A stretch of 64,000 bases of DNA from Ophthalmolycus amberensis (GCA_024529925.1 JAFEUB010001786.1:142415-206414), one strand, 5' to 3'. Shown: positions 1 to 12,510, counted from the first letter of the stretch. The notes: generated by a model from the letters alone, not told the origin. A program made the numbers and translations.

Positions 1-2893
1 GAGCTCAGGTCTTATCCCAACAGCTGTCTGCTGTTTGCCTTTGCTCCACCGACGCCACGCCTATTTGCGCTGCATTCACCGGAGCAGCCGCAGACAAAAC
101 TGCTCGGTGCTTTAATCTCGACCTGTGCCACGACAGGTTTTTTTTTTTTTCCAGCTCTTGACAGTTTTAATTTCCCCCGTCTGGAACGTCCTGCTGTCTG
201 GCAAGAAACGTCACAGACAACCACAATCATTGTCACATTCACTATCACGAGTCCTTCCACTGCCATCATGAGAATAAAATGAACTGCTGCCAAGATATAA
301 AAAATAACCTCATTTTTGGTAAAGAGCCAAACAGAACCAGCCAAGCTCCTGGTTAATTGTACAGCTTGAGCCAGATGGTCGTCCTCCAGCAGCCTGGTGT
401 GTCTGGACGGCCTTCTGAGTTGGCCAGAGTAGAAATGGTCCTGAACTTTCCCTTCGAAGGGGGCCAGCTCCAAGTGTCTCTGAAGTTTAATCAGCGCTGT
501 GCAGGCACAAAAGAATATTAATGGCCCGTGTTCACAAAAGCCTTTTCCAAGGAATATCCCCACCGCGATCTGCATTTTCTCTCCCGTTCATGTGTGTGTG
601 TGTGTGAAAGGGATCAGGCCATTTTGGTTACCATGGTTATACGCGCTCTTTCGGCTTGGCTTGATTGTAAAGAGTGTCCAAAAAAAAAAAAACAGAAGCG
701 GGGGAAGGCATTAATGGATTATGATGGGGAGGGGGGGGGGGGGGGGGCTTGTCGTGGATTTGTTAAAGTAGTGGTGAAATTCACCAAAAGTATCTGAAGG
801 ATTCAAACTAACCACTTACATGCAAAGTGATAGATGATGTCATCTTTTACACCTAAAATAACCGTCATGGGAAAACGTATCTTTTCGTATCAGCTTCTGA
901 CAATAACGGCCGTTCTCAGAACATGACCTTTGCAAGAAAGCACACGCTATCTGCCATACCACTAAATCTTTCACAATAAAAGTCTCTTCTTCTTCTTCTT
1001 CTTCTTTTGATAGAGCTTAAGACTGAGGTAACAAAAGGAGCCGATATCTGCTTGTCACACAGAGTAGCAGCCTGTTTGGCTTTGTGGTGACCAAGGACAC
1101 CACCGTGTTCTTCAACAAGAGCACGACGCGGAGCGGCGTAATCAGTATACGGACGACGAGAGCTGCAGCTGAGGAAGAGAAGAATTGTATTTCAATGATG
1201 ACATTTGACTGTATAGGTTTAGCAGGGTTCCCACTCGTCCTGGAATACCTGGAAAATAGTGTTTTTTTAAAAGGTTGGATGAAATAACATAACGTTGCAT
1301 TCCATCCAACTTGTTTTAAACGGTTGAATTAAGTTAAACTGGTGAGAATGTTTGATGAGTCAAAGCTTGCAAAGTAAGAAGTTACTTCACCAAACACGTC
1401 TCCAGTATGAATTCCTGTGGAGGTAGAAACTGTTCATTACCATGAACAAATGTACGGGACATAAAGTCAGAGGATCACAAAAATACTTGAGGAGAATCTC
1501 TCTTTGCCTCCAAGCACTGGGAGGAAAATCGTTAAACTTCACAAACCTTGACTGAACTTTAAAATGTCAAAAGGAATCCCGCTTCAGGGTGAATCATCCC
1601 TTTCCCTGTGAGACGAGACGTTACTCAGTCTCCGTTCGGGGCTACACATGGACCACCATGCAAGAGACCCGAGGTCTTTGAATCCCTAACCGCGCTCATG
1701 ACTCAAGCCCAAACCATCTCATTCACCCACACCCACTCTTCAGTCCTGTAAGCCCACGTGTCACAGTGCAGCGAGAGAGAGAAAAGAGGCCCACTGTCTA
1801 ATTGGCACTCTAATTGCACAAAGGGTCTTGCACAGGCACAGACCCTGCTGGTATACAGAGTGCTGCAGGGAGGACGTTTTTCACCAACCATCAAGTTAGC
1901 ATCACATTGCAGATTCTTCTGTTCAGAAAATCTACACAAATAAACACCACTTTTATATTTGAAGCGCGAGTGCACTCAGAAATAGGAAGCTAACATTAGG
2001 CTATAAACAAACTACACCACGGTCACATGACTTCATGTCTCCACCGCTGAGCTAAAGGCCGAATAGTGTGCCAGAGATACAACTTGTTAGCGACTACATT
2101 TCTTAAAGACACTTAAAAGCTTCAAAATTCACAAGAGGGGTATTTACTGAAGCGTTTTATATCGTAAAAAGTTAGAATCTCTTAAGCTTGAGTTAACCAC
2201 AGACTTCATTTCAGGCATCTAACGAAAAACCCGTCCAAACAAGCCGTCGACTGTGAGACGAGGGAGCCGGAGGAGCAAAGACTTCTGACTCATTTCAGGC
2301 TTTTAGGACTCATTCCTGCAGCGATCTATTGGTTTAACAACGTAGATGGTGCATCAAGGCACCACTTCCTAAAGATGTCGTCACTGTCAAAAATACACAA
2401 AAGAAAAGATGAACTCAAGATTAATGAAGAAACTAAGTAAAGAAAAACAGTACTTTCTCTCTCTTTTCTGCACATTTTAATGTTCCAGTCACGTTATCGG
2501 GATCAACACAGGCAATAAGATCACACTACGTTTATTATTACGGTCTTCTGTCGACACACTCTGAACGTCTATCAAGTGGGTTTTTTCTCACAAGAACTGA
2601 ACAGCAGTTATCATCTCAGAGCCAAGATTTCCTTTTACGCTCCTCAGTATTCTAGAGAGCAGTAATAATTGGCACTGAACGAGACATACTGAGTAAAACA
2701 TAATCGCACTTCTCTTCAAACTAGTTCATCGGCTTCAACAAAAGTTGGATTTCTGAACATTTTGTCCTTCTTACCTCTAGTTAATATTATGCATCGCTCC
2801 TAATGCGTGCCACGTCTTAGAGATATGCAGAGTGAGTTTTATTGGAGTACAGGTCCGACTGCAGGCGTTTGAACAGGTTTTGTTTGCTTACAG
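1..2893 (+). other. slc6a15 intron (no exon recognised)
   Basis: This is intron upstream of the first recognisable slc6a15 exon. The missing N-terminal part of the protein (about 245 residues, from comparison with the remembered 730-residue human protein) must lie left of the window. The stretch holds a poly-G run near 732-747, a short GT repeat near 590-606, a CTT repeat near 987-1008 and a codon-biased patch at about 1057-1190 that I could not assign. Nothing else is supported. Confidence 0.6.
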
Positions 2894-5800
2894 GTGATGT
2901 ACTTCAGCTCCCTGTTCCCGTACGTGGTGTTGATCTGCTTCCTGGTCCGCGCTCTGCTGCTGAAGGGCTCCGTGGACGGGATTCGACACATGTTCACACC
3001 CAAGGTAACGCCCCTTTCAACTGCGTCAATTCAGAGCAAATGATGCCGTTTGGAATGACAACCACCAGGGGAAAACTATTATTTTCATTATCGATCAAGC
3101 TGCCAACTGTTTTGTCTGTAAAATATCAGGAAAAAGTGAAAAATTATATTTTGCTGAAGCCAGAATATCTTGTTTTGTTTGACCAACAGTCCAAACCTGA
3201 AGATATTACGTTTATGATCATTTATGACGAAGAAAAGCTTCAAAACAAACATTTGAGTTTGTCACTTTTGCTTTAGAAATTATCAAAATGTTAATAGATC
3301 CTCCAAAGCATTACCAAATGTAGAAATACTACAGTTATCTTATACTTAACACTGACCAGGAATATACAGACAAGCTGATTGAGCCACTGCTGAACTGAAT
3401 CTGAAAAAAAAAAGTGTCTGAACCCAAAAAACTAAATCTGCACCGTGATTGGCCGGCTCCTCGGCCAATGAATGCGTCAGGCTGTGAAATCATGTCACCA
3501 TGGAAACAGGAGTTACTGAGGCTTTCTGTGGCGGCACCAGCCGGAGAGTCTCCGTCTGTCTCTGCTCTGTCTCCTCGGCTGACATCGTTCCACTTCAAAC
3601 GCCACCTCCAGTGAACCCGCGGACGTCAGAGTCCCGTGTTGTCTTCTGCTCCGTCCTCAGAACAGCTCGAGAGCGTCGTTGCAGAAAACGTCGACGTGGA
3701 AACTGACGAGACGGCAGCTGTCATTTGGCAAGACGATGCATCGAGTGTCTGCAAAATACAAACAGAAATAAATGCTAATATGTTAATTATTGTTGCTCCT
3801 TTTGGACCAAAATAATACTTTTCAAATTTCAGCTTTGTCAATCCCAGCAGTCAGGTGAAGCACATGACACACAGGGACTTGAGCATAAAGCATAATAAAA
3901 AATGCATATATTAAAAATATGTAAAACATATGCTAACCCACCCACACATAAAACATTAGTGACGGCATAACATCCAGCCACCATCGCCTCAAACAAACAA
4001 TTACTGCATGGATTTTACAACTGTATATTCATGTGCAGGGCTGCAGTTATGAATTGTTTACGTCGTTAATTTAAATTGTAAAGTGTCATAAAATAGCATC
4101 ACTAGGTCAAGTTATCCGACCAATAGTCTCAAACCTAAAAATATTACATTTAGAATGATATAAAACAGGAAAAACATATTTATTTAATGTCAACTCAAAG
4201 TCCACTTACTTGCTTTTTCTGCACTTTCATCCACAATGAAGAAAACCTTCACACTTCAGGGGAAGTTCGCTGCATCAGCATTTTATTACTTTGCTTCTCT
4301 CAGCTATAAATAGATAAAAAGTCCTGACAATGTTTGTTTTGCTTTTGATGTAATTATCTGCAATTTCTTCTTAAAAAGACTGAAGGTGAAGTCCTTCAGT
4401 GAGAACCTTAAATATAGACCATGTTACCAAACTAAAGCCAAATCTGCCGGTGTTGTTCTTTCAGTTGGAGATCATGTTGGAGCCCAAGGTGTGGCGAGAG
4501 GCGGCCACGCAGGTCTTCTTCGCCCTGGGCCTCGGCTTCGGCGGCGTCATCGCCTTCTCCAGCTACAACAAGCGGGACAACAACTGCCACTTCGACGCCG
4601 TCTTGGTGTCTTTTATCAATTTCTTCACCTCCGTGCTGGCCACCCTGGTGGTGTTTGCGGTGCTGGGCTTCAAAGCCAACATAATGATCAGCAAGTGTGT
4701 CGCACTGTGAGTAGCACGAGCCTCCTCTCACATTTAAGGTATTTATAGACTGCAGCTGCATTTCCTGCAGAAGTTCAGGTGTGAATGTAACTCACAGTTA
4801 AATGGTGAAGTCTTTACTTTTCAGATGTTGAAGAAGCAGAGAAGGGAACAGTTTGGGGGGGAAAGCTTTCGCAGAAAAAACCTGTGGAGCTAATATTAGC
4901 AGTATGTTAGCACATCATTAACTAGCGTTAGCACTTCTATGCTATGCTAGCTACTGAAGGTATACTGAATGTCTACACATGCTGCTTTTGCTTTTTAATG
5001 ATTGTAACCATGAACAACGACCTACCCAGCTTTACAGGAACAGTGTGGTTCCCTAATAATCCTTAATTCCTTAAAAATACATTTGCTGTAGACCCTTCTG
5101 TCCGCTTCTCTTTACCAAAAAGGGGATAATAACCATTCAAGTAGAGCAATTAGTGACAGTGTGGGCTCCATTGTAGCTCTGACAAAGGCATGACCCGCCC
5201 TCCTCTGATTGGCTGCTACTCGTTGCCTTCATTGACTGGATTGGTTAGGTTTCGGCATGAGGAGTGTGGGTGGTTAGCCAATCAGAGGCAGAGTAGGGCG
5301 GGTCATTGAGGACGGAGTAGCAGCGGAGGTGGACTGTCAAAGCCCGCCCCCGAGCATTAACTGCCCAATCATAGCGTAGTAACTGAAAAGGAAAATGACA
5401 GAGCAACAGTAACTAACTATTGCTTTACTGTCAATAACTTACAACTGTTTTTTGTCTGTTTGTTTTTCCCAGAAACACTGACAAGATTGTGGGGTTTTTG
5501 GGGAGTGACATTGATAGAAGCCTGATCCCTCAGCACATCAACCTCACTAACGTCAGCCAAGTCAGTGCTGAGGACTACCATCAGATGATCTCGATCATCA
5601 AAGGGGTGAAGGAGGACCAGTATGACAAGCTGGGACTGGAGTCCTGCAGCATCGAGGAGGAGCTCAATAAGGTACAAATAGGCCCAAATATTAACTTATA
5701 GATTATGCCGGCTGAACAGCTGAGAGGGTTTTAATGTGAGTTTTCATTATACTGACAAAATAGGGGAATTAGAAATAGATGTTCCCAAGGGCACCCATCT

Positions 5801-8800
5801 CAAATAAAGCCCTCTGGCCACTGATGTCCAACCTCTTCTTCTTCTTCTTCTTCTTCTTCTCTCTCTTAACAGGCGGTCCAAGGCACAGGCTTGGCCTTCA
5901 TTGCCTTCACAGAGGCCATGACCCACTTCCCGGGCTCGCCTTTCTGGTCCGTCATGTTCTTCCTCATGCTGGTCAACCTCGGCCTGGGCAGCATGTTCGG
6001 CACCATCGAGGGCATCCTCACTCCGCTGATCGACACCTTCAAAGTCCGCAAGGAATTCCTCACAGGTCAGAGAGACCTCCCGAGTACCTCTCCTTTAACT
6101 CGACACATTTTAAATCATTCTGTGATGTCAGGTTCATTGGACTACTTGCAATTTGAAGGTATTTTGAAGAGCTCTGTTGAGGGATTGTGATCCCTGTGAA
6201 TGTCGTGGGTGCAGGATATATAACGGTAGTCATGGCAGGAAAATCTTCCAAAACACGGCGGATGCAGACTTGTTATGTTGAAGTTTCAGGTTAGCTTAGT
6301 TGACTTTAATCCCTGCATGTCTGTGGAGTCTGAAGCAACTCAAACAGGAAATAGACTCTAACTAAGTGAAAACAGACAACTTTTCAACCACCGGATCGCT
6401 TTCCGTTTCCTCAGAGTCGAGCAAATACCAACAACACATTTTTCCACAGTTACCCCGTTATTTTGCCGCCATTTAAACTACTGGGGAACTGCAAAGACCT
6501 CACATTGATGCTCTGTGGTGACTAGAGATAGCCATCGATAGCTACCGGGGGGGGAAACAAAAGCGCTATCCTCTTCCTGTTTTGGTTGAACAGATGTGGG
6601 CCGTCTCACTGCTCTATTAACCCAAACCGCGTTAAATGGGTCCTGCTCTACTTAAACACACTCCATTTTAGCTCACGTTATCTCTACACGCCGTCTGTTC
6701 TCACGTGGATATTCCTCAATAATACCAAGTTGGAACCCTGACATTCCCTCCATTGCGTGTGGTTGTTGAGTGAGACGTATCACTAACGCGTCATGCTTCC
6801 TCTCCCGCAGTGGGAGTCTGCGTGTTGGCCTTCTCCATCGGCCTCCTGTTCGTTCAGCGCTCAGGGAACTACTTCGTGGCCATGTTCGACGACTACTCGG
6901 CCACCCTGCCCCTGCTCATCGTGGTCGTGCTGGAGAACGTGGCGGTGGCCTGGGTCTACGGGATCGACAAGTAAGAACGCCGACATCGTCGCCTGCATCC
7001 CCGTCAACCGGTTTATGAATTACTCATCTCTTGTCGCACATAAATATCAGTAAAGTTATTGTTTTAAAAGCCGTCATAGTTGGAGATAAAATTGGATTAT
7101 TTGGAAGAGGGGCATCGCAATAAGTATTATGTGATTAAATGTATGTTTATTAATCCATGATCCACAGAATGGGTACAAGGTTTTTAAAAGGAGCCATAGA
7201 AACAGCATGTGAAGGCCATCAGATTCATAAAGCAGACATATGAAACTATTGTGAATTCTTTGTCACAGACATGTGACCTCACCTCCTGCTGCGTCCCTCC
7301 GCTTCCCCCCTCAGGTTCTTTGAAGACCTGAAGGACATGCTGGGCTTCACGCCGTACCGGTTCTACTACTACATGTGGAAGTACATCACACCCATCCTGC
7401 TGCTGGTCCTCCTGGCCGTCAGCTTCATCCAGCTGTCCATGACGCCGCCCAGCTACAGTGCCTGGATACAGGAAGAGGTGAGTCGTCGACGTCTCCGGCT
7501 CGTCTCTCCTGGGACGGGGACGGGGGGGGAGGGGGGGGGGGGGTTCAATGAGGGTGGAAGTTTTCAAAAAAACCTGGAACGAGTAAAAAGAAAAATGAAA
7601 AAGGGTTCAAAGTAAGTGAGGGAGTGGCTAAAAATGGGGGGCAAAGTTTTCACATGTTCAGGCGTCCTTTAACCGTCGGACAATCAACAGGATGCGCCGT
7701 CTGCCCCGGAGACATGTTTGATCACATCAAGGGGAAATGAGAGCGGAGGCCAAATGGGACAAAGTGTCCCCTGAATGGACTCCTTCATTTGTCCAGTGAG
7801 GCTCAAACTCTTCAGCTCACCAAAGCAGCTAATTCAGGTTCACCTGCAGCTGAACTGAGCCTCGCTGTGAGGCGGCTTCATCTTACCCGAGTGAACACAC
7901 CGATTGGTCGTCAGTTTGTTTGTGCAGACACCGGAAGTAGAATTGGTGAGAGCAGGGGTGCAACTGATAATATCTTTCATTTTCATTCTTTTTTTTTAAA
8001 TTTAAAATTCTTTAAATTCTTTTTTTTTTGACTAAAAATATTAAGAGATTCAATTTACAGTGATATGAATACAGAGAAAGCTGCATCGTCACATTTGAGA
8101 AGCTGAATCTAGCAGATGCTTTCGTGTTTTTCCTCAATAACCGATGGGGAAGTGTCTTAAACCTGCATTCTCTCTAATGTCCACCAGGGGGCGACTCCTC
8201 TGGTTGTATAGAAGTCTGTGAGAAAATGACTCTACTTCTCTCTTGATTTATTACCTCAGTAAACATTGTAAACATGAGTTTATGGTCTCAATCAGCTAGT
8301 TTCAAGTCTTCTTCAGTACAGCATGATGTTCATTTAGTAAATGATGGTCCATTTAGAGTCAAACAGACCATAAAGCAGGGGATGTCTCTACCGTCTGAAC
8401 ATCAAAACGTCAGTCCACAAACCAATGGGTGACGTCACGATGACTACGTCCACTTCTTATGCATAACTAAATTAAAACAAAACGGTTGGACCACCTTTTT
8501 TCAATTTTCTTGAAGTAACCACCGTTATTCCGGTCATTTAAACCCTAAATAACTATCACTATGTAACTCAAGAAAATGACATTCCACCAACTTGCCGTTC
8601 TTCGTTTCCCCCTCGCGTCTCTCCCTCCAGGCCAAAGAGCAGACGTTGAACTTCCCTCCGTGGGGCACCGCGGTCTGCATCTCCCTAATAGTGATGGCCA
8701 TCCTGCCCGTGCCCGTGGTCTTCTGCCTGCGCTACTTCAACATCATCGACGACGGCGCCAGCGGCATCTCTACCGTCTCCTACAAGAAGGGCCGCATCAT

Positions 8801-9017
8801 CAAGGAGACCGCCCGGCCGGGGGAGGACGACGACGACACCAGCCTGATCCAGGGCAAGTCGCCCAGCGAGGCGCCGTCGCCGATGCCCGGCAACAGCATC
8901 TACCGCAAGCAGAGCGGCGGCGGCGGCGGCCCCGATGCGGACACCGCACCCAACGGCCGCTACGGCATCGGTTACTTGATGGCCGACATGCCGGACATGC
9001 CCGAGTCGGACTTATAG
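2894..9017 (+). CDS. slc6a15: Sodium-dependent neutral amino acid transporter B0AT2 (SLC6A15), 3' half
   Basis: Plasma-membrane Na+-coupled transporter for branched-chain amino acids and proline, mainly neuronal in mammals (family knowledge). Seven exons are seen: 2894-3004, 4465-4706, 5473-5671, 5873-6065, 6811-6970, 7315-7477 and 8631-9017. All have GT-AG borders and the phases join, giving 484 residues. They cover about TM5 to TM12 of the LeuT fold: YFSSLFPYVVLICFLVRA (TM5), QVFFALGLGFGGVIAFSS (TM6, the unwound substrate helix) and the TM8 segment ending GLGSMFGTIEG. The extracellular loop has an N-linked site in HINLTNVS. The tail ends in ADMPDMPESDL, as I remember for SLC6A15; SLC6A17 ends differently, which is why I prefer slc6a15 although a few loop residues look SLC6A17-like. 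The 5' exons are outside the window. It is convergent with lrrk2. Confidence 0.83.
4876..5306. repeat. Dispersed repeat, copy A (in slc6a15 intron)
   Basis: The stretch around 4880-5000 (with TTAGCACA, CATTAACTAGCGTTAGCAC, CTACTGAAGGT and ATGCTGCTTTTG) matches 49347-49460, and the part around 5140-5170 (TTAGTGACAGTGTGGGCTCC) matches 51893-51912. The two loci are therefore copies of one dispersed element; the second is interrupted by a 2.3-kb insertion. The right part of copy A contains an imperfect inverted repeat (arms 5190-5214 and 5276-5306) built around ATGACCCGCCCT and AGCCAATCAGAGG. No coding capacity is seen. The family is not identified. Confidence 0.6.
8130..8460. repeat. Dispersed repeat with related copy at 19125-19220
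   Basis: The core AACCTGCATTCTCTCTAATG, then CAGGGGGCGACTCCTC and TCTGTGAGAAAATGACTCTAC, recurs near 19129-19210 inside an lrrk2 intron. The right part (CCACAAACCAATGGGTGACG) is a phrase I recall as common in fish genomic sequence. It sits in the last slc6a15 intron. No open frame is seen, and the element class is unknown. Confidence 0.6.
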
Positions 9018-9915
9018 ACTGACCGGCTGGTCACTCCTCCCCTTCCCCCCCTCTGTGTGCGTTTAGTTGGTATCATACATGTATATTTCACTTGTACTGT
9101 ATATTCTCTGTAGATATCGTAGCTGCTCTTATTTGTCGTCTCTGAACCTTATATGACTGTCCACCTTTAAAAAGAAAGAAAAGAAAATCCTGGTCACCCA
9201 CTTGCTTGGTTGTGTCTCAAACCCCTCTCCATCTCCATCTCCCCAACGGCCTTCTGCTCCCTCTGCTACCGGAGAGAGTCGTCAGGATAGTTGTGAGCAA
9301 TAAGGTGGACGCTCCACCAGGCCTACTTGAAACAGCAAAGAGGAGTCTGCAAAAGTAGCAAGGGGGGGGTCAGGGGGTGATGTTTGGGACTGCACCCGTG
9401 TCTGTGGGCAGTGTAGATGAAGCCAGCTTTGAGTCCTGCTGTAAAATATGGTTGTGTACATTATGACCCCCCCCCCCTCTCTTACTGCTGGCCAACGAGT
9501 CCTGAGAACAGTAGCAGTTCAGCCGCTTCCGGACGGCGATTTGTTTTGTTTCTCGGTGAAAGTTCAGGTCCAACTATTTCAACCAGCGAGAGGAGGGCCT
9601 TTAAAAACCACTCCCATGATTGTTTGAGACAAACGTGTGCCTAAGTCATTCATAGAATACATGACGGACGTTGTATATTTAAGGTATTCTGTAAAATATA
9701 AATATATTTATCTCGATAGTTTGGATAACCATGTTTTTTCAAGGTTCAGAAGCACTTCAAATCCTTAACTCTTGTGTCTTTGTTTTTTACTAATGTTGCT
9801 GTCGATGTCTGAGGACAGAGTCCTCCTTGTACATAATGTTTTCCATGAAATGGCTTCAATTGCGATGTCTTTTTTTTTTCCCCCCGTCAAAAATTAAAGA
9901 TCAAATATGATCCAT
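9018..9915 (+). other. slc6a15: slc6a15 3' UTR
   Basis: Sequence between the TAG stop of slc6a15 and a poly-A signal ATTAAA at 9893-9898 that follows a T/C-rich stretch. It contains no plausible coding frame. The 3' end near 9915 is inferred from the signal alone. A LINE insertion begins about 100 bp further on. Confidence 0.6.
9893..9898 (+). terminator. Candidate poly-A signal ATTAAA of slc6a15
   Basis: ATTAAA about 880 bp after the stop codon, followed by GT/T-rich sequence (TTATTTGTGTCTAGTCCTTTGTC) that could act as the downstream element. It is the only good candidate before the LINE. Confidence 0.5.
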
Positions 9916-9991
9916 ACACTGAAATAACGTGATTATTTGTGTCTAGTCCTTTGTCTCTTTGAATGACAGTTCAGCCTCAGTACATATCCTC

Positions 9992-10006
9992 AGAAATATA
10001 TCTTAA
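9992..10006. repeat. Target-site duplication, left copy
   Basis: AGAAATATATCTTAA, identical over 15 bp to 11540-11554. It marks the 5' border of the truncated LINE. Confidence 0.85.
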
Positions 10007-11390
10007 ATGGATCCACCCCAGCCAATCAGACAACACATGGTTAGATATAGAACAGACAGTTTGTAAGGACATTCAGATTTCTGACTTACCATTTTTAAGC
10101 CAATCTATCAAACGCCATCCTTGTTTCAATATACTAACAATAGCAGAAACTCTGACAGCCTGGTGGAAATTCCACAAAATCACTAACATTACTTTTGCAC
10201 CTTCAAATTTTACTCCATATGGAACAATCCTGATTTTCTAAGTACACAAGACACCTCTAAATCTCCACACATGGTCCGCTAAAGGCATCACTCATCTGAA
10301 ACACATCTTCAATAATAACACCATGGTTTCATTCCCTCACTTGGTTCAGAAGTACGGCATCAGGAGCAATCAATTTTTGGAATATCTGCAACTCAAATCA
10401 TCCGTTCAATCCAAACTTAACATTAAGGCCACTAACCTAGAATTACCCCCCTCAACCTCAGAATTAATTAATATCCCCTCTTCAAAAAAGTTAATCTCAA
10501 AAATATGTAGAGTAATATCACAGTCTGACTAAAACATCATCCATACCATCAAGAAAATGGGAATCAGACCTATCCATCACTCCTGATGCTGATTTCTGGA
10601 ACCAAATCTGCAATAACATCTACTTCATGACTAAAAATGCCAATTTACAACTAATACAGTATAAAATACTTCACAGAATTCATTACACCGGCAAAAATGT
10701 TTCAAATGGGATTCACGTCAGATATCTGTCCACATTGCACTCAAAACAGCCCGGATAGCTATGGTCACGCCACCTGGCACTGCACACCAGTTCATCACTT
10801 TTGGGAAGAAATAACTGAGTCACTGTCTGTCTTCCTGGGCTGCCTCGTCCCTTTATCCCCTTCACTGTGCTTACTAGGAGACATCTCAACAATACATCTG
10901 AGTAAAACAAACCGCAAATTACTCCTTGTGGCCCTAACTATCGCCAAGAAAACGATCCTCATGAACTGGAAATCAAGGAATAACACACACATCGCACACT
11001 GGAGAAACTTAATGATCGAATATATTTCTATGGAAAATCTAACCTCATCCATCATATACAATACAACAGAACACCATTCCACCTGGTCATCCCTCACTAT
11101 GTTTCTGCAAACGTGACACCACCCATTCTATTAATATTGAAATATGTATAGTATATATACACCGGTATATATATATATATATATTTTATTTTTTACTATT
11201 GTTGATTTCTGTTTTGTTTTTCTTGCCGGACAACCAATTGAAACCCACGTACATGCATACATGAACACCCATACTTACCTGTTTTTCTTCTTTTTTTTTG
11301 GTTTGTGTTTGTGCTTGTATTTTTTTCAAATTATTATTATTATTTTTATATATTTTTTTCCCTCCATCTCAAAAGGCTCAAGGACATTCT

Positions 11391-11427
<37 letters not shown>

Positions 11428-11539
11428 ACTATATGATATTTGCTGGCTTTTGTCCCACTGCTCTTGTCATCCTCTTGTTGTTATGTCTATGTATTGTCTT
11501 AATATTGTCTCGTCTTTCAATAAAAATGTATTAAAAAAA
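10007..11539 (+). mobile_element. 5'-truncated L1-type LINE (ORF2 C-terminus plus 3' UTR)
   Basis: The perfect 15-bp direct repeat AGAAATATATCTTAA at 9992-10006 and 11540-11554 flanks this segment as a target-site duplication. The interior reads as the C-terminal part of an L1-like ORF2: TAWWKFH, a frame-disrupted middle, then the Cys/His region with CPHC, SYGHATWHC and HHFW (10715-10810), a layout typical of the L1 ORF2 C-terminus. The remnant is broken by a stop at 10239-10241 and by frame changes before 10697. The 3' end holds a TATA repeat, a (CA)n repeat at 11394-11425, AATAAA at 11519-11524 and a short A-rich tail, as expected for target-primed reverse transcription. The reverse transcriptase and endonuclease domains are absent, so the copy is dead. 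Confidence 0.85.
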
Positions 11540-11554
11540 AGAAATATATCTTAA
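11540..11554. repeat. Target-site duplication, right copy
   Basis: AGAAATATATCTTAA directly after the A-rich tail of the LINE; exact match to 9992-10006. Confidence 0.85.
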
Positions 11555-12202
11555 TGTAAATAACACAAGTGATGCAATATCACACATGAAATATCCAACC
11601 GCTAACAAAGTGTAAAGAAACTCACTTTTAAAAGAACAGAAGCAGAAGAAAAACAAATCAGTAATATGCATTTATAAAATGCATAAATCAAATAACAAAA
11701 CTTAATTGAAGTATTTTTACTTCCGTGTTCATTTACATTAACAGAGAGCCATCACAGTACATACAATCGTGTTTGACTTCATCACAAACAGCGACTTTCG
11801 GTAACATGACATAAAAACTTTGTACAAATCCATTTGAGACGTCCCGTGTCCTGTTTACCAACGAGCTCACAGACAGACAGGAGAATAAATAATCACATGT
11901 ACAACTTCAGAGGCTTTTGTTCCTTTGGCTTTCGTTCTTTTTTTTTTTTTTTTTAAACCACACTGCGGGTAAACAAGCAGTCTCTTTTCATCAGGAGGTC
12001 TTCCTGAACATCTGCTCTGATAACAACGCAAATCAGTCCTTCTGTGTCCCTTTCAGAGAAATGTCTCTCTGCACAAATTACAAAGGTTGTCTTGTGAAAC
12101 ACAGCAAATCCATTTCATAGGTGTGCATCTTTAAAAAGAGACCGAATCAATTCCCTTTGATCGATTCATTGCAATGTACAAACGCGGTAGTGTCTCTGAG
12201 CA

Positions 12203-12510
12203 CCAGAGTCTCTTTAGGAGCTCATTTTACTGCAGCATGGTGACAGTCTGCCCCGCTCAGTCCTGGTTCCGCTCAGTCCTGGCTTCTAGTTCCGCTCAGT
12301 CCTGGTTCTAGTTCCGCTCAGTCCTGGTTCTAGTTCCGCTCAGTCCTGGTTCTAGTTCCGCTCAGTCCTGGCTCTAGTTCTCCCGTGACTCTTCCATCCA
12401 GCGGGTCCAGCAATACTGAGAATCAGATGTTACTCCGACCCGGTGGCATCAATGACAAGCATTAAGAAAGACGACATAGAAACAGCCAATCTTCTTGCTG
12501 ATGGTCTTGT
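12203..12510. repeat. Dispersed repeat, copy 1, downstream of lrrk2 coding sequence
   Basis: Shares an ordered series of blocks with 22028-22390: AGCACCAGA, TTTACTGCAGCATGGT, GTCTGCCCC, CTCAGTCC, CCAGCGGG, CCAGCAAT, GACAAGCAT, ATAGAAA and CAATCTTCT. The two are copies of one family of unknown class. This copy carries an expanded internal tandem repeat (12253-12371) that the other copy lacks. Confidence 0.65.
12253..12371. repeat. 22-bp minisatellite, about 6 copies
   Basis: The core CCGCTCAGTCCTGG starts at 12253, 12269, 12292, 12314, 12336 and 12358, with spacers of TTCTAGTT type, so the period is 16, 23, 22, 22 and 22 bp. It lies inside the lrrk2 3' flanking dispersed repeat and could be length-polymorphic. 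Confidence 0.85.

Noticed and set aside
12..575. 187-codon open frame on the minus strand at the window start
   Set aside because: Low-complexity composition, no recognisable motif, no supporting splice or regulatory signals; lies in slc6a15 intron and is probably chance.
2842..3276. 144-codon plus-strand frame over slc6a15 exon at 2894
   Set aside because: It is out of frame with the real exon for most of its length and runs into intron; the true exon is 2894-3004.
10697..11116. 139-codon open frame as a possible host gene
   Set aside because: It is the C-terminal end of an L1-type ORF2 inside a truncated LINE with target-site duplication.
12253..12371. Regularly spaced repeats resembling a CRISPR array
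   Set aside because: Eukaryotic context, spacers are near-identical and only about 8 bp long; it is a minisatellite.
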